Shown here one piece after another: positions 43,708 to 53,586 of a stretch of 64,000 nt of DNA (its first letter is position 1; each line of letters begins with the position of its first letter). Both the position numbers and the translations under genes were made by a program. Origin of the DNA: Tepidiforma sp. (GTDB taxonomy: Bacteria > Chloroflexota > Dehalococcoidia > Tepidiformales > Tepidiformaceae); assembly GCF_026003995.1 (NCBI RefSeq), contig NZ_BPIG01000002.1:372001-436000 (forward strand), written 5' to 3'. Under the pieces are notes generated by a model, which saw only the letters and a program-made list of their open reading frames with translations, was not told the origin of the DNA and made no database searches.

Positions 43708-44532
43708 TCATTCGCCGTCTTCCCGGTCCAGCAGCCGCGTAATCCACTCCACCCCCGCCCCGGGGCCGAGCGCCACCTGCCCCGTCGCCCGCAGCTCCTC
43801 CAGCGCTCGCCGGAACTCCTCGAAGTGCCGCAGCATCACCCCCAGGTGCAGGTAGACGCGGTAGCCCAGGGCCGCCGCCTCCGCCGGCGTCAGCAGCCAG
43901 GAATTCAGCACCATCGGCACGTCCGGCAGCTCTGCCGCTGCCCAGGCGATCGTTTCCCGGTCCTTCAGCCCGTCGAGGAAGACGAGGTCCGCTCCGGCAG
44001 CGAAATACCGGCGCGCCCGTTCGGCCGCCGCCTCCCGCCCCAGCGGGGCCAGCGCATCCGTTCGCGCGATGATGACCGTCGCCGGGTCGCGCCGCGCCCG
44101 CACGGCGGCCCGCACCTTCAGCTCCATCTCCTCCGCCGGGATGACCCGCTTCCCTTCGAGGAAGCCGCACCGCTTCGGCCACTCCTGGTCCTCGAGGTGC
44201 AGCGCAGCGACGCCCGCCCGCTCGTACAGCTCCACCGTCCGCGCCACGTTCGCCTCGTTCCCGTAGCCCGTATCGGCATCGGCGATGACCGGCACCCGCA
44301 CCGCTCCCGCCACCCGCGCCGCGTTCGCCGCCATCTCGCCCAGCCCGATGAGCCCCCGGTCCGGCAGCCCCCACGATGCTGCCGTCCCGAAGCCGCTCAT
44401 GTAGACCGCCGCGAACCCTGCCGCCTCCGCCAGCCGCGCCTGCACGCCGTCGAACACGAACGGCGCCACCACCAGCCCCTGCTCCATCAGCGCGCGCAGC
44501 CGCGCACCCGGAGATTCGCCTGGCGCGCTCAC
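43708..44532 (-). CDS. Isocitrate lyase / PEP mutase family protein
   Basis: A 274-residue TIM-barrel protein of the ICL/PEPM superfamily: VVAPFVFDGVQARLAEAAGFAAVY, DADTGYGNEANVARTVELYERAG, ALHLEDQEWPKRCGF and VIIARTDALAPLGREAAAERA. The KKCGH core of true isocitrate lyases reads KRCGF, so this is more like oxaloacetate decarboxylase, carboxy-PEP mutase or methylisocitrate lyase homologues. GTG at 44532 has GGGAGG upstream. Between prmA and the RodZ-like gene, same strand. Confidence 0.82.
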   Translation of the reverse strand: MSAPGESPGARLRALMEQGLVVAPFVFDGVQARLAEAAGFAAVYMSGFGTAASWGLPDRGLIGLGEMAANAARVAGAVRVPVIADADTGYGNEANVARTVELYERAGVAALHLEDQEWPKRCGFLEGKRVIPAEEMELKVRAAVRARRDPATVIIARTDALAPLGREAAAERARRYFAAGADLVFLDGLKDRETIAWAAAELPDVPMVLNSWLLTPAEAAALGYRVYLHLGVMLRHFEEFRRALEELRATGQVALGPGAGVEWITRLLDREDGE

Positions 44533-44606
44533 CCTGTCGTCCTCCCGGCCGTCGAGGTCCGCATCGCGCGCGGATTCTCGGCCTGCCCGGCCGCCATGTC
44601 CACCGC

Positions 44607-45506
44607 TCACTCGGCCCGCCGGAGGTGGATCGCCGCCCAGTCCCGCTCCAGCCGCGTCTCGACCGCTTCGAACCCCGCCGCCGCGCACGCTGCCGCCACC
44701 CGCGGCACGTCCGGCTCGAGCACGCCCGAGAGCAGCAGGTCGCCGCCCGCGCGCACCGCCCGCTCGAACACCGGCACGAGCCCGATGTTCGCGTCCGGGC
44801 TGATGTTCGACACGACGAGGTCGTACGCCGCCGCGATGTCGCCAGGCTCGAGCCGCCCTGCCCGCACCCGCACCTGTCGCTCGACGCCGTTCGCCGCGCA
44901 GTTCGCGGCCGCGACCTCCGCCGCCACCGGGTCGATGTCGATCGCGTCGACCGCCGCCGCGCCCAGCTTCACGGCCGCAATCGCGAGGATGCCCGACCCC
45001 GTCCCGACGTCCAGCACCCGCGCCCCGGGCCGCACGAGCCCGTCCAGCATCGCGAGGCAGAGCCGCGTCGTCTCGTGGTGGCCGGTGCCGAACGCCTGCC
45101 CCGGGTCGAGCCGGATGACGATCTGCCCGTCCGCCGGCTCGTGCTCGACCCACGACGGCACCACCACCACCCGGCCGCCCGTCTCCACCACCCCGAAGAA
45201 CTCCCGCCACGAAACGGCCCAGTCCTGCTCGTAGATCGGCCGCGCGCTCAGCTCCACCGACGGGTACGCCTCCATCGCCCGCCGCAGGTCCTCCACCAGC
45301 ACCGCCCCCAGCTCCGACGACGGAAGGTAGCAGCGGATCAGCACCGGCTCCCCGCCCCGCACCCGGAACCCCTGCTCCGGCCCGAGGATGTCGACCGGCT
45401 CTTCGATGCTGATCCCGCCCGGCGAGACCCCGCGCACGATATCCGCCACCGCATCGGCCAGCGCCGGCGGCGTTTTCGCCGTGATTTCGAACCAGAGGTG
45501 CGTCAC
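44607..45506 (-). CDS. prmA: Ribosomal protein L11 methyltransferase
   Basis: A 299-residue PrmA: LDPGQAFGTGHHETTRLCLAML, LDVGTGSGILAIAAVKLGA, AIDIDPVAAEVAAANC and LVVSNISPDANIGL (SAM site and the NIxxx motif). It trimethylates L11 of the ribosome. It follows dnaJ by 9 nt, an arrangement seen in many bacteria. Confidence 0.93.
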   Translation of the reverse strand: MTHLWFEITAKTPPALADAVADIVRGVSPGGISIEEPVDILGPEQGFRVRGGEPVLIRCYLPSSELGAVLVEDLRRAMEAYPSVELSARPIYEQDWAVSWREFFGVVETGGRVVVVPSWVEHEPADGQIVIRLDPGQAFGTGHHETTRLCLAMLDGLVRPGARVLDVGTGSGILAIAAVKLGAAAVDAIDIDPVAAEVAAANCAANGVERQVRVRAGRLEPGDIAAAYDLVVSNISPDANIGLVPVFERAVRAGGDLLLSGVLEPDVPRVAAACAAAGFEAVETRLERDWAAIHLRRAE

Positions 45507-45515
45507 CCGGCTGCC

Positions 45516-46643
45516 TCAGCCCGCCATCGCATCGCGGATCCGCTCGAAGAACCCCTTGTGCCGCTTCGGCAGCGTCGGCGTCCCCATGGTCTCCGCCAGC
45601 TCTTCCAGCAGCTTTCGCTGGTGGTCGGTCAGCTCCTCCGGCACCACCACCGTTACCCGCACGATGAGGTCGCCCCGCCCCGCGCCCCGCAGGTGCGGCA
45701 CGCCCTTCCCGCGGATGACGAACTCCTCGCCGCTCTGCGTCCCCGCCGGGATCTCGAGCGCCATCTCGCCCTCGAGCGTCGGGATCGTCACCTCCGCTCC
45801 CAGCGCCGCCTGCGCGATGTTCACCGGCAGCTCCAGCACGAGGTGGTCCTCCACCCGGTGGAACCGCTCGTGCGGCGCCACGCTCAGCGCCACGTACAGG
45901 TTGCCCGGCTCCCCGCCCCGGGGCCCGGCCTCCCCTTCCCCCGTCAGCCGGATCTGCGCGCCGTCATCGACGCCCGCAGGCACCTTCACCACGATCCGCC
46001 GCGTCTCCCGCGTCCGGCCGCTCCCCCGGCAGACGGCGCACGGGTTCGTGATCACCCGGCCTTCGCCCTGGCAGCGGGGACACGTCATGACGTTGACGAA
46101 CTGCCCGAAGAAGCTCTGCTGCGCCCGCCGGATTTCGCCCGCGCCGTTGCACTCCGGGCAGACCGCCGGCGCGCTCCCCGGCTCCGACCCGCTCCCGCCG
46201 CAGGCCGCGCACCGCTCCAGCCGCTGGTACTCGATCTCCTTCTCGCAGCCGAAAACCGCCTCTTCGAACGTCAGCCGCAGCGTGTAACGGAGGTCGTTCC
46301 CCCGCTGCGGGCCGCGCCGCCGCCCGCGCCGCGCCGAGCCTCCGAAGAACGCATCGAAGATGTCGCCGAAGCCTTCGAAGTGCGCGAACCCGTCGAAGCC
46401 CGCCGCGGCGCCGCCCTCCACCCCGGCGTGCCCGAAGCGGTCGTACATCGCCCGCTTCTGCTCGTCCCCGAGCACCTCGTACGCCTGGTTGATCTCCTTG
46501 AACTTCTCGGCAGCATCGGGCGCCGGGTTCCGGTCCGGGTGGTACTCCATCGCCAGCTTCCGGAACGCCCGCTTGATCTCGGCCTGGTCCGCCGTCCGCG
46601 GCACGCCGAGCACTTCGTAGTAGTCGCGCTGACCCGTCGCCAT
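45516..46643 (-). CDS. dnaJ: Molecular chaperone DnaJ
   Basis: A 375-residue type I DnaJ. J domain at the start ([23 protein letters not shown] in MEYHPDRN), a Gly/Phe-rich region to ~110, four CxxCxGxG zinc repeats ([32 protein letters not shown]), then the substrate domains. It stimulates DnaK, which is not in the window. TACACT (antisense at 46652-46657) ends 8 nt before the ATG. Confidence 0.95.
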   Translation of the reverse strand: MATGQRDYYEVLGVPRTADQAEIKRAFRKLAMEYHPDRNPAPDAAEKFKEINQAYEVLGDEQKRAMYDRFGHAGVEGGAAAGFDGFAHFEGFGDIFDAFFGGSARRGRRRGPQRGNDLRYTLRLTFEEAVFGCEKEIEYQRLERCAACGGSGSEPGSAPAVCPECNGAGEIRRAQQSFFGQFVNVMTCPRCQGEGRVITNPCAVCRGSGRTRETRRIVVKVPAGVDDGAQIRLTGEGEAGPRGGEPGNLYVALSVAPHERFHRVEDHLVLELPVNIAQAALGAEVTIPTLEGEMALEIPAGTQSGEEFVIRGKGVPHLRGAGRGDLIVRVTVVVPEELTDHQRKLLEELAETMGTPTLPKRHKGFFERIRDAMAG

Positions 46644-46711
46644 CGATTAGCAGTGTAGCAAACCGAGTGCCAACGCCCCCGGCGGCGGGCCAGCGCCTCC
46701 TGCCGCGCCCT

Positions 46712-47461
46712 CTACCGGGCGATGAAGCCGCCGTCGACCGGCAGCGCCGCGCCCGTCACGAACGACGACTCATCGCTTGCGAGGAACAGCGCCAGTGCCG
46801 CCACTTCTTCCGGCGTGCCCATCCGGCCCACGGGCTCCGTCGCCGCCAGCTGCGCCTCCGCATCCGGCGAGGTGCTCGTGAACCGCTCTACCATCGGCGT
46901 CCGGATGACGCCCGGGCAGATCGCGTTCACCCGGATGCCCTGCAGCGCGTACTCGAGCGCGGCCGTCTTCGTCATCTGCACCACGGCCCCCTTCGAGGCC
47001 GTGTACCCCACGATGCCCGGGAAGCCCACCAGCCCCGCCACCGACGCCGTGTTGATGATCGAGCCGCCGCCCGTCTCCAGCATCAGCGGGATGCCGTACT
47101 TCATCCCGAGGAAGACGCCCTTCGCGTTCACCGCCAGCACCCGGTCGAACTCCGCCTCCTCGTAGTCCGCTGTCGGCGCCTGCGCCCCTTCGATGCCCGC
47201 GTTGTTGAACAGCACGTCGAGCCGCCCGTAGAGCGCCTTCGTCCGCTCCATCATCTCCCGCACATCGGCCGCCTTCGAGACGTCGACCGTCATCGCCGCC
47301 GCCTGCGCCGGCCCGATCTCCATCGCCGTCGCCGCTTCGGCGCCCGTCACGTCGGCGCAGACCACCTTCGCGCCCTCGGCCGCGAACAGCTTCGCGGCCG
47401 CCTTGCCGATGCCCGAGCCGGCGCCCGTCACGATCGCCACCTTGCCGTCCAGCCGTCCCAT
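46712..47461 (-). CDS. Short-chain dehydrogenase/reductase
   Basis: A 249-residue classical SDR: cofactor site GAGSGIGKAA, VDVSKAADV, LFNNAGIEG, SVAG...YTASKGAV (Tyr-x3-Lys) and PGVIRTPM. D in CADVTG suggests NAD rather than NADP. The ATG at 47461 has GGAGG a few bases upstream and removes an 11-residue weak extension. Substrate unknown. Confidence 0.86.
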   Translation of the reverse strand: MGRLDGKVAIVTGAGSGIGKAAAKLFAAEGAKVVCADVTGAEAATAMEIGPAQAAAMTVDVSKAADVREMMERTKALYGRLDVLFNNAGIEGAQAPTADYEEAEFDRVLAVNAKGVFLGMKYGIPLMLETGGGSIINTASVAGLVGFPGIVGYTASKGAVVQMTKTAALEYALQGIRVNAICPGVIRTPMVERFTSTSPDAEAQLAATEPVGRMGTPEEVAALALFLASDESSFVTGAALPVDGGFIAR

Positions 47462-47567
47462 TCCGGTCACCTCCAGTGCATGCTTCGCGGGCATTCTGCC
47501 CGATCCGCATGAACGGATTCGCGTCCGAACGGCCGCTCCCCGGCGTCCCTTCGGCCGGTTCGCCGGC

Positions 47568-48968
47568 TCAGTCCTGCCCCGGGTACCGCCACGGGCTCGC
47601 CGCCTCGTAGGCCGCGCTCACCCGCAGCAGAAACGCATCCGCGAACCGCGGCGCCACCGCCTGCAGCCCGACCGGCAGCCCGTCCGGCGCCAGCCCTGCC
47701 GGCAGCGAGGCCGCCGGCAGCCCGAGGAAGTTGAACGGGTAGGTGAACGGGATGAATCCCGCTGGCCCCACCTCCTTCCCCCCGATGACCGAGGGCGGCG
47801 GCCCCTCCGCCGCGAACGCCGTCGCCGCCGTCGTCGGCGTCAGCAGCAGGTCGTACCGCGCGAAGAACCGCGTCATCTGCCGGTTCACCTGGTGCCGCTG
47901 CTCCAGCGCCCGCGCCACGTCCACCGCCGTGAACCGCCGCCCGACCTCCGCGAACCGCACGAAGCCCGGCTCCAGCTTCGCCCGCTGCTCCGCCGGCATC
48001 TCGTCCACCAGCCGCGTATCGCCCGCCGCCGCAATCGTCATCCAGGCCTCCATCGTGTCGCCGAACCCCGGCTGCGCCTCTTCCAGCTCTGCCCCGACTG
48101 CCGCCGCCAGCCGCTCCGCCGCCGCCCGCGCCACCCGCGCCACGTCCGGGTCGACCGCCGCATAACCGAGGTCGGCGCTCCACGCCACCCGCCGCAGCCG
48201 CGGCGCCGGCCCGAGCACGGCCGCCTCGAAGCCGGTCGGCCCGTCCAGCACTTCCGGGTCATCCGGGTGCGGCCCCGCCGCCGCGTCCAGGTAGCGCGCG
48301 GCATCCCGCACGGTCCGCGCCATCGGCCCCAGCGTCGAAAAATACCCCCACGTCGGCGCGTGCTCTCCCGCCCGCGGGATGCGGTGCGCCGTCGGTTTGA
48401 TGCCGTAGCAGCCCGTCATCGCCGCCGGGATCCGGATCGAGCCGCCGCCGTCGCCCGCCGTCGCCAGCGGCACCATCCCGGCCGCGACCGCCGCGCTCGA
48501 ACCCCCGCTCGAGCCGCCCGGGGTCTTCGCCGGGTTCCACGGGTTCCGCGTCGGCCCCCACAGCCGGTTCTCGGTGAACCCCTTGTAGCCGAACTCCGGC
48601 GTGTTCGTCTTCCCCACGATCACCGCCCCGGCGGCCCGCAGCCGCGCCACCTGCACCGAATCCGCCTCCGCCACCTGCCCTTCGAACGCCCGCGACCCAT
48701 AGGTCATCACCAGCCCCTTCGCCGGCTCCAGGTCCTTCACGCCGATCGGAACCCCCGCCAGCGGCCCCGGGTCCTCGCCCGCCGCCACCCGCGCATCGAT
48801 CGCCTCCGCCTGCCGCAGCGCCCCCTCCGCATCGACCTGGATGAAGGCGTTCAGCGGCGGGTTCAGCTCCGCGATGCGCGCCAGCGCCCGCTCCGTCACC
48901 TCCCGCGCTTTCCACTCCCCGCGCCGCACCCGTTCCGCGATCTCCCAGGCCGGCATCCATCGGTCCAT
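47568..48968 (-). CDS. Amidase signature family protein
   Basis: A 466-residue amidase. The Ser-cisSer-Lys triad is visible: Lys in [10 protein letters not shown], cis-Ser in [14 protein letters not shown], and nucleophile Ser in [22 protein letters not shown] is also conserved. It hydrolyses an amide, or in other members supplies ammonia. GGAGG precedes the ATG and TACAAT (antisense at 49015-49020) may be the promoter. Divergent from the CBS-reductase pair. Substrate unknown. Confidence 0.87.
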   Translation of the reverse strand: MDRWMPAWEIAERVRRGEWKAREVTERALARIAELNPPLNAFIQVDAEGALRQAEAIDARVAAGEDPGPLAGVPIGVKDLEPAKGLVMTYGSRAFEGQVAEADSVQVARLRAAGAVIVGKTNTPEFGYKGFTENRLWGPTRNPWNPAKTPGGSSGGSSAAVAAGMVPLATAGDGGGSIRIPAAMTGCYGIKPTAHRIPRAGEHAPTWGYFSTLGPMARTVRDAARYLDAAAGPHPDDPEVLDGPTGFEAAVLGPAPRLRRVAWSADLGYAAVDPDVARVARAAAERLAAAVGAELEEAQPGFGDTMEAWMTIAAAGDTRLVDEMPAEQRAKLEPGFVRFAEVGRRFTAVDVARALEQRHQVNRQMTRFFARYDLLLTPTTAATAFAAEGPPPSVIGGKEVGPAGFIPFTYPFNFLGLPAASLPAGLAPDGLPVGLQAVAPRFADAFLLRVSAAYEAASPWRYPGQD

Positions 48969-49087
48969 TCGTGCGTCCCTCCGTGCGTGCTGCGCGCCGC
49001 CCCGCGCCCCGCGCATTGTAGCCCTCGCGTCCGCCGTTTCGGGGCCGCCCGGCCCCTCTCCTGCCGCCTCCCGCCGCCTACGCTGTC

Positions 49088-49102
49088 TCGGGGTTCCCCC
49101 GA
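49088..49102. promoter_or_regulatory. Palindrome TCGGGG-TT-CCCCCGA upstream of the CBS gene
   Basis: TCGGGG, TT, CCCCCGA, directly after a -10 candidate TACGCT (49079-49084) and 61 nt before the CBS start. The 14-nt core GGGGTTCCCCCGAT recurs at 55081-55094. The shared site could be an operator of one unknown regulator. Confidence 0.45.
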
Positions 49103-49163
49103 TTGCCGGGGCATGCCCGTCCGTGGTTCCCTCGATGCGGCCCGCCAGCCGCGGAGGTTCGCC

Positions 49164-49616
49164 GTGAAGCTTGCCGAAGTCCTCGCTACCAAAGGCACCG
49201 GTGTCGCCTGCATCGCCGCCGATGCCCCGGTCTCCGCCGCCATCGCCGAGCTCGCCGCCCGCAACATCGGCGCCCTCGTCGCCCTCGATGCCGCCGGCGC
49301 CGTCGCCGGCATCCTCTCCGAACGCGACATCGTCCGCGCCCTGGCTGCCGGCCGCCCGCTCGACCGTCTCGCCGTCGCCGACCTCATGACCCCCGGCGTC
49401 ATCTGCGGCCGCCTCGACGACGACCTCGAGGCGGTCCTCGCCGCCATGACCGACGGCCATTTCCGCCACCTCCCGGTCGTCGATGGCAGCACCCTCGTCG
49501 GCCTCGTGACCACCGCCGACCTCGCCCAGGCGCTGCTCCGCAGCCTCGCCGGGCGCCTCGTCACGCTCGAACTCCGCCTCGAGGCCGAAATCGACGAATC
49601 CGGGGTCGGCCGGTGA
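49164..49616 (+). CDS. CBS-domain pair protein
   Basis: A 150-residue protein made of two CBS motifs (about 5-65: VACIAADAPVSAAIAELAAR, GILSERDIVRALA; and about 75-135: VADLMTPGVICGRLDDDLE, RHLPVVDGSTLVGLVT). Such modules bind adenosine nucleotides. GTG at 49164 with GGAGG at 49153-49157. Its stop overlaps the start of the ferredoxin-NADP reductase gene, so it may tune that enzyme according to energy charge; this link is inference. Confidence 0.88.
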   Translation: MKLAEVLATKGTGVACIAADAPVSAAIAELAARNIGALVALDAAGAVAGILSERDIVRALAAGRPLDRLAVADLMTPGVICGRLDDDLEAVLAAMTDGHFRHLPVVDGSTLVGLVTTADLAQALLRSLAGRLVTLELRLEAEIDESGVGR

Positions 49617-51013
49617 CCGCCGCCGCCCCGCTCCGCGTCGCGGTCATCGGCTCGGGTCCGGCCGCGATGTACACCGTGGAACACCTCCTCGCCGCCAGCG
49701 CGAACCTCTCCATCGATGTCTTCGAGCGCCTCTTCGCGCCCTACGGCCTCGTCCGCTACGGCGTCGCCCCCGACCACCAGAAAATCAAAGGCGTCACCCG
49801 CGCCTTCGAACCCCTCCTCCACGACCCCCGCGTCCGCCTCTTCGCGGCCGTCGACGTCGGCCGCGACCTGGCCCTCGACGACCTCGCCCGCCGCTGCCAT
49901 GCCGTCGTCGCTGCAGCCGGCGCCCGCGCCGACCGCCGCATGGGCGTCCCCGGCGAAGACCTCCCCGGCTCCCTCCCCGCCACCGCCTTCGTCGCCTGGT
50001 ACAACGGCCACCCGGATTTCACCGGCCTCGCCATCGACCTCCAGCGCGAATCTGCCGTCGTCGTCGGCGTCGGCAACGTCGCCATCGATGTCGCCCGCAT
50101 CCTCGTCCTCACCCCGGATGAGCTGCGCCGCACCGACATGCCCGCCTACGCCATCGAGGCCCTCGAAGCGAGCCGCATCCGCGAGGTGCACATCCTCGGC
50201 CGCCGCGGCCCGGCGCAGGCCGCCTTCACCGCGCCGGAGCTGAAGGAGCTCACGACCCTCGCCGGCGCCGCCCTCCGCATCGACCCCGCCGAGGCCGCCC
50301 TCGACCCCGCCAGCGCCGCCGAAGTCGAGCGTTCGCCCGACCGCACCCTCGCCCGCAAGGTCCAGCTCATCCAGGAAATCGCCGCCGCGCCCGTGCCCTG
50401 CCGCCCGCGCACCATCCACCTCCGCTTCTGCGTCTCCCCCCTCGAACTCCTGCCGGGGCCCGACGGCGCCGTCGCCGCGGTCCGCGCCGTCCGCAACCGG
50501 CTCGTCGCGTCCCCCGCCGGCGGCATCGCTGCCGAGCCCACGGGCGAGGAAGAGACCATCCTCGCCGGCCTCGTCTTCCGCAGCGTCGGCTACCGCGGCC
50601 TCCCCATCCCCGGCCTCCCCTTCGACGAGCGCCTTGGCGTCATCCCCAACCGCGCCGGGCGCGTCATCGACCCCGCCAGCGGCGCGCCACTCCCCGGCCG
50701 CTACGTCGCCGGCTGGCTGAAGCGCGGCCCCACGGGCGTCATCGGCACCAACAAGCCCGACGCCGCCGAGACCGTCCGCTGCCTCCTCGAAGATGCCGAC
50801 GCCGGCTGTCTCCCCGCGCCCGCCGACCCCGACCCGGCCAGCGTCGAAGCCCTCCTCCGCGCCCGCGGCGTCCAGTGGCTCGATTGCAGCGACTGGCAGC
50901 GCATCGACGAACTGGAACGCGCCGCCGGCGCCCGCGAAGGCCGCCCCCGCGTCAAGTTCACGTCCCTCGCCGCCGTCCTCGAAGCCCTCGGCCGGGCGGC
51001 CCCCGCTCCCTGA
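49613..51013 (+). CDS. Ferredoxin/adrenodoxin-type NADP reductase (FprA-like)
   Basis: A 466-residue FAD/NADP oxidoreductase of the adrenodoxin reductase type: VAVIGSGPAAMYTVEHLL, VFERLFAPYGLVRYGVAPDH, GVGNVAIDVARIL, LGRRGPAQAAFTAPELKEL and GWLKRGPTGVIGTNKPDA. It moves electrons between NADPH and ferredoxin. GTG start inside the CBS gene stop (GTGA). The aldehyde:ferredoxin oxidoreductase in this window would also use ferredoxin, but it is unlinked. Confidence 0.92.
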   Translation: MTAAAPLRVAVIGSGPAAMYTVEHLLAASANLSIDVFERLFAPYGLVRYGVAPDHQKIKGVTRAFEPLLHDPRVRLFAAVDVGRDLALDDLARRCHAVVAAAGARADRRMGVPGEDLPGSLPATAFVAWYNGHPDFTGLAIDLQRESAVVVGVGNVAIDVARILVLTPDELRRTDMPAYAIEALEASRIREVHILGRRGPAQAAFTAPELKELTTLAGAALRIDPAEAALDPASAAEVERSPDRTLARKVQLIQEIAAAPVPCRPRTIHLRFCVSPLELLPGPDGAVAAVRAVRNRLVASPAGGIAAEPTGEEETILAGLVFRSVGYRGLPIPGLPFDERLGVIPNRAGRVIDPASGAPLPGRYVAGWLKRGPTGVIGTNKPDAAETVRCLLEDADAGCLPAPADPDPASVEALLRARGVQWLDCSDWQRIDELERAAGAREGRPRVKFTSLAAVLEALGRAAPAP

Positions 51014-51058
51014 GCCGTCCCCCTCAAGGAATCCCCCAATCCTGCCGTCAATTTCGGG

Positions 51059-51661
51059 GTGGACGACGACCTCGGCCCCATCGCGGCGCCCGTCATCGGC
51101 GCGCCCGCCATCGTCATCCCCCGCGGCGAAGCCCCCGGCGGCCGCGGCACGCTCGCGGCCGAGCGCCTCTTCGCCGTCGTCGTCGCCGTCGAGGAAGCCC
51201 CCTGGGACTACGGCGATGAGGTCATCATCTCCGTCGGCGAACGCGGCGCGGCCGTCGCTGCCCTCGCCCGCTTCCGCGAGGCCCGCCCCGGCCAGGCCGT
51301 CTTCACCCGCCAGAGCCCCTGGCGCCCCTTCGACCGCCGCGCCTTCGACCGCTACCCGGTCGCCATCGCCGCCGCCATCGCCGCCCCGCCCGAGCGCCTG
51401 CCGGCCACCATCGTCGACCTCTCCCTGGGCGGCTGCGCCGTCGAAGTCGACGCGCCCGCGCCTCCGCCCGGCGCCGCTCTCGAGCTCGAATGGCCCGGCC
51501 TCGCGGCTCCCGTCCGCGCCGTCCTCGTTCGCGGCCGCCCCGCCGCCGGGGGCCGCCACGCCTGGCACCTCCGCTTCGAACCTCTCACCGCAGAGGCCGA
51601 GGCCGTCCTCCGCGAACTGATCGCCGCGCTCGCCGCTGCCCTCGAAACGCCCGCCGCCTGA
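51059..51661 (+). CDS. PilZ-domain protein
   Basis: A 200-residue protein with a PilZ domain from about residue 95: RRAFDRYPVAIAAAI (arginine motif) then IVDLSLGGCAVEV (D/S-x-x-G motif), the c-di-GMP-binding signature. The N-terminal 90 residues are unassigned and could be a YcgR-like or other module. It would convert c-di-GMP levels into an effect on surface behaviour; no diguanylate cyclase is in the window. GTG start at 51059, 45 nt after the reductase. Confidence 0.8.
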   Translation: MDDDLGPIAAPVIGAPAIVIPRGEAPGGRGTLAAERLFAVVVAVEEAPWDYGDEVIISVGERGAAVAALARFREARPGQAVFTRQSPWRPFDRRAFDRYPVAIAAAIAAPPERLPATIVDLSLGGCAVEVDAPAPPPGAALELEWPGLAAPVRAVLVRGRPAAGGRHAWHLRFEPLTAEAEAVLRELIAALAAALETPAA

Positions 51662-51702
51662 GCGCGCTACCATACCGGCACCCCCGGCCCCGGAGGTGCC
51701 GC

Positions 51703-52503
51703 GTGTCGACCATCCACCCGGACGCTATCCCGCTCGAAGAGCCCGCCAGCTACGACTGGCCTGCGCTCGTCGCCTCCCTCGAGCGCCTCCTCCGCCTCCG
51801 CACCCCGCCCATCGGCATGAAGCTCTTCGAAACCGTCGAGGCGATGGAGGCCATCCCCCGCATCCGCCGCCCCGCCGCCATCCACACCACCGACCAAATC
51901 GTCGCCCAGGCCGCCCGCCTCGGCTGGACTGTCGGCATCACCGCCGACGACCTCGTCGGCGCCCAGTGCGGCGCCGTCATCGGCCTCCATCCCCAGGACG
52001 AGGAGTGGCGCTCCGGCCGCCGCATGGCCGGCGTCTGGTTCGAAACCCCGGAAGACGCCGCCGCCCACCAGGCCGCCATGGACGTCGTCCCCTTCGGCCG
52101 CTACCGCGCGATGGCCGTCTCGCCCCTCGCCAGCGGCCGCCTCGACCCGCCCGATATCGTCCTCATCTACCTCACGCCCGGCCAGGCCATCATCTTCATC
52201 AACGGCCTCCAGTGGAGCGGCTACCGCAAATTCAGCTGGGGCGTCGTCGGCGAATCCGCCTGCGCCGACAGCTGGGGCCGCGCCCTGGCCACCGGCGAAC
52301 CGAGCCTCGCCATCCCCTGCTACGCCGAGCGCCGCTACGGCGGCGTCCTCGATGACGAGCTGCTCATGGCCCTGCCGCCCGCGTACCTCCCCCGCGCCAT
52401 CGCGGGGATGGAGCGCCTCGCCGCCAACGGGCTCCGCTACCCCATCCCCCAGTACGGCATCCAGGCCGACGCCCGCGCCGGTCTCGCCCGCAGCTACGGC
52501 TGA
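51703..52503 (+). CDS. DUF169-family protein
   Basis: A 266-residue DUF169 protein: LRTPPIGMKLFETVEAMEAIP near the start and YLTPGQAIIFINGLQWSGY in the middle are family features, with cysteines at AQCGAVIG, ESACAD and AIPCYAERRYGG. The family is often linked to redox or C1 metabolism but has no assigned function. GGAGG at 51692-51696 and TACCAT at 51668-51673 support the GTG at 51703. Confidence 0.78.
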   Translation: MSTIHPDAIPLEEPASYDWPALVASLERLLRLRTPPIGMKLFETVEAMEAIPRIRRPAAIHTTDQIVAQAARLGWTVGITADDLVGAQCGAVIGLHPQDEEWRSGRRMAGVWFETPEDAAAHQAAMDVVPFGRYRAMAVSPLASGRLDPPDIVLIYLTPGQAIIFINGLQWSGYRKFSWGVVGESACADSWGRALATGEPSLAIPCYAERRYGGVLDDELLMALPPAYLPRAIAGMERLAANGLRYPIPQYGIQADARAGLARSYG

Positions 52504-52510
52504 GCCCGGC

Positions 52511-53470
52511 CTACAGGCTCCGCAGGAACCGGATGAGCGCCTCGTTCACCGCCTCCGGCGCCTCCTGCTGCACCCAGTGGCCCGCGCCCGGCACCAGCAC
52601 CAGGTCCTTGAGGTTCGGCACGTGCTGCCGGATGTTCGCCTCCGGCGCGAACCCCCGCACCGGGTCCTTCTCCCCCGTGATGAACAGCGCCGGCACCGTC
52701 ACCTTCGCGTTCCGCCACGCGCCCATCAGCTCCCAGTTCCGGTCGATGTTCCGGTACCAGTTCAGCCCGCCCCGGAAGCCCGTCCGCTGGAACTCGCCGA
52801 CGAAGAAGTCGAGGTCCGCCGCGCTCAGCCACGGCGGCAGCTCCGCCGGGTCCACCATGTTGTCGAGGAACTTCGCCGTTTTCGGCCGCGGCTGCCCCAT
52901 CTCAGGCGTCGGCACCAGGTTCCCCGAGGCCGAGTACAGCAGCTTCCGCATCGTCACCCGCACGTCCGCCTCCAGCTCCGCCTCCGCCTTCCCCGGCTCC
53001 TGGAAGTACAGGATGTAGAAGAAGTTGTCCCCGAAGATCGCCTTCATCCCGTCCGTCGGCCGGACGTCCCCCCGCGGCCCGTAGGGCACGCTCATCCCCA
53101 CCACCGCCGGGAACCGGTCCGGCCGGAGCAGCGCCGAGTTCCACGCTACCGGCGCTCCCCAGTCGTGCCCGACGATCACCGCCGTCTCCTCCCCGAGCGC
53201 GTCCAGCAGCCCGACGATGTCCCCCACCAGGTGGAGCTGCGTGTACTTCTCGATCTCCTGCGGAGCCGTCGTCTGCCCGTAGCCCCGCTGGTCCGGCGCC
53301 ACCGCGTGGTAGCCCGCCTCCGCCAGCGCCGTCAGCTGGTGCCGCCACGAATACCACGACTCCGGCCACCCGTGGCAGAGCACCACCAGCGGCCCGCTCC
53401 CCGCCTCTGCGATGTGCATCTGGATGCCGTTCGTCGAAATCGTCCGGTGGGTGATTGCTGTCATCATCAC
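52511..53470 (-). CDS. Epoxide hydrolase-like alpha/beta hydrolase
   Basis: A 319-residue alpha/beta hydrolase. HGWPESWYSWRHQL (HGxP oxyanion motif), VGHDWGAPVAWNSAL (Asp nucleophile, not Ser) and PGAGHWVQQEAPE (His). The Asp nucleophile and HGWP point to an epoxide hydrolase or haloalkane-dehalogenase-like member. Start is one of three consecutive Met codons. Convergent with the DUF169 gene. Confidence 0.86.
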   Translation of the reverse strand: MMMTAITHRTISTNGIQMHIAEAGSGPLVVLCHGWPESWYSWRHQLTALAEAGYHAVAPDQRGYGQTTAPQEIEKYTQLHLVGDIVGLLDALGEETAVIVGHDWGAPVAWNSALLRPDRFPAVVGMSVPYGPRGDVRPTDGMKAIFGDNFFYILYFQEPGKAEAELEADVRVTMRKLLYSASGNLVPTPEMGQPRPKTAKFLDNMVDPAELPPWLSAADLDFFVGEFQRTGFRGGLNWYRNIDRNWELMGAWRNAKVTVPALFITGEKDPVRGFAPEANIRQHVPNLKDLVLVPGAGHWVQQEAPEAVNEALIRFLRSL

Positions 53471-53535
53471 GCCCCTGCGAAGTCTCCGGCTGCGCCGGGA
53501 AGCCGTAGCCTAGCCGACTCCTTCGCATGACACAA

Positions 53536-53562
53536 AAGACCCCGCTCGCGCGGCGGGGTCTT
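53536..53562 (-). terminator. Strong intrinsic terminator
   Basis: AAGACCCCGC (53536-53545) and GCGGGGTCTT (53553-53562) pair perfectly over 10 bp with a 7-nt loop. On the - strand the stem is followed by TTTTGTG, a T tract, so it mainly terminates the small gene at 53587-53841. It is the clearest intrinsic terminator in the window. Confidence 0.8.
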
Positions 53563-53586
53563 CGCTTCGCTGTGCCGGGTTGTCGC

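Noticed and set aside
47526..47559. Hairpin GAACGGCCG ... CGGCCGGTTC after the amidase gene
   Set aside because: The arms are unequal and the loop is long; not convincing as a terminator.
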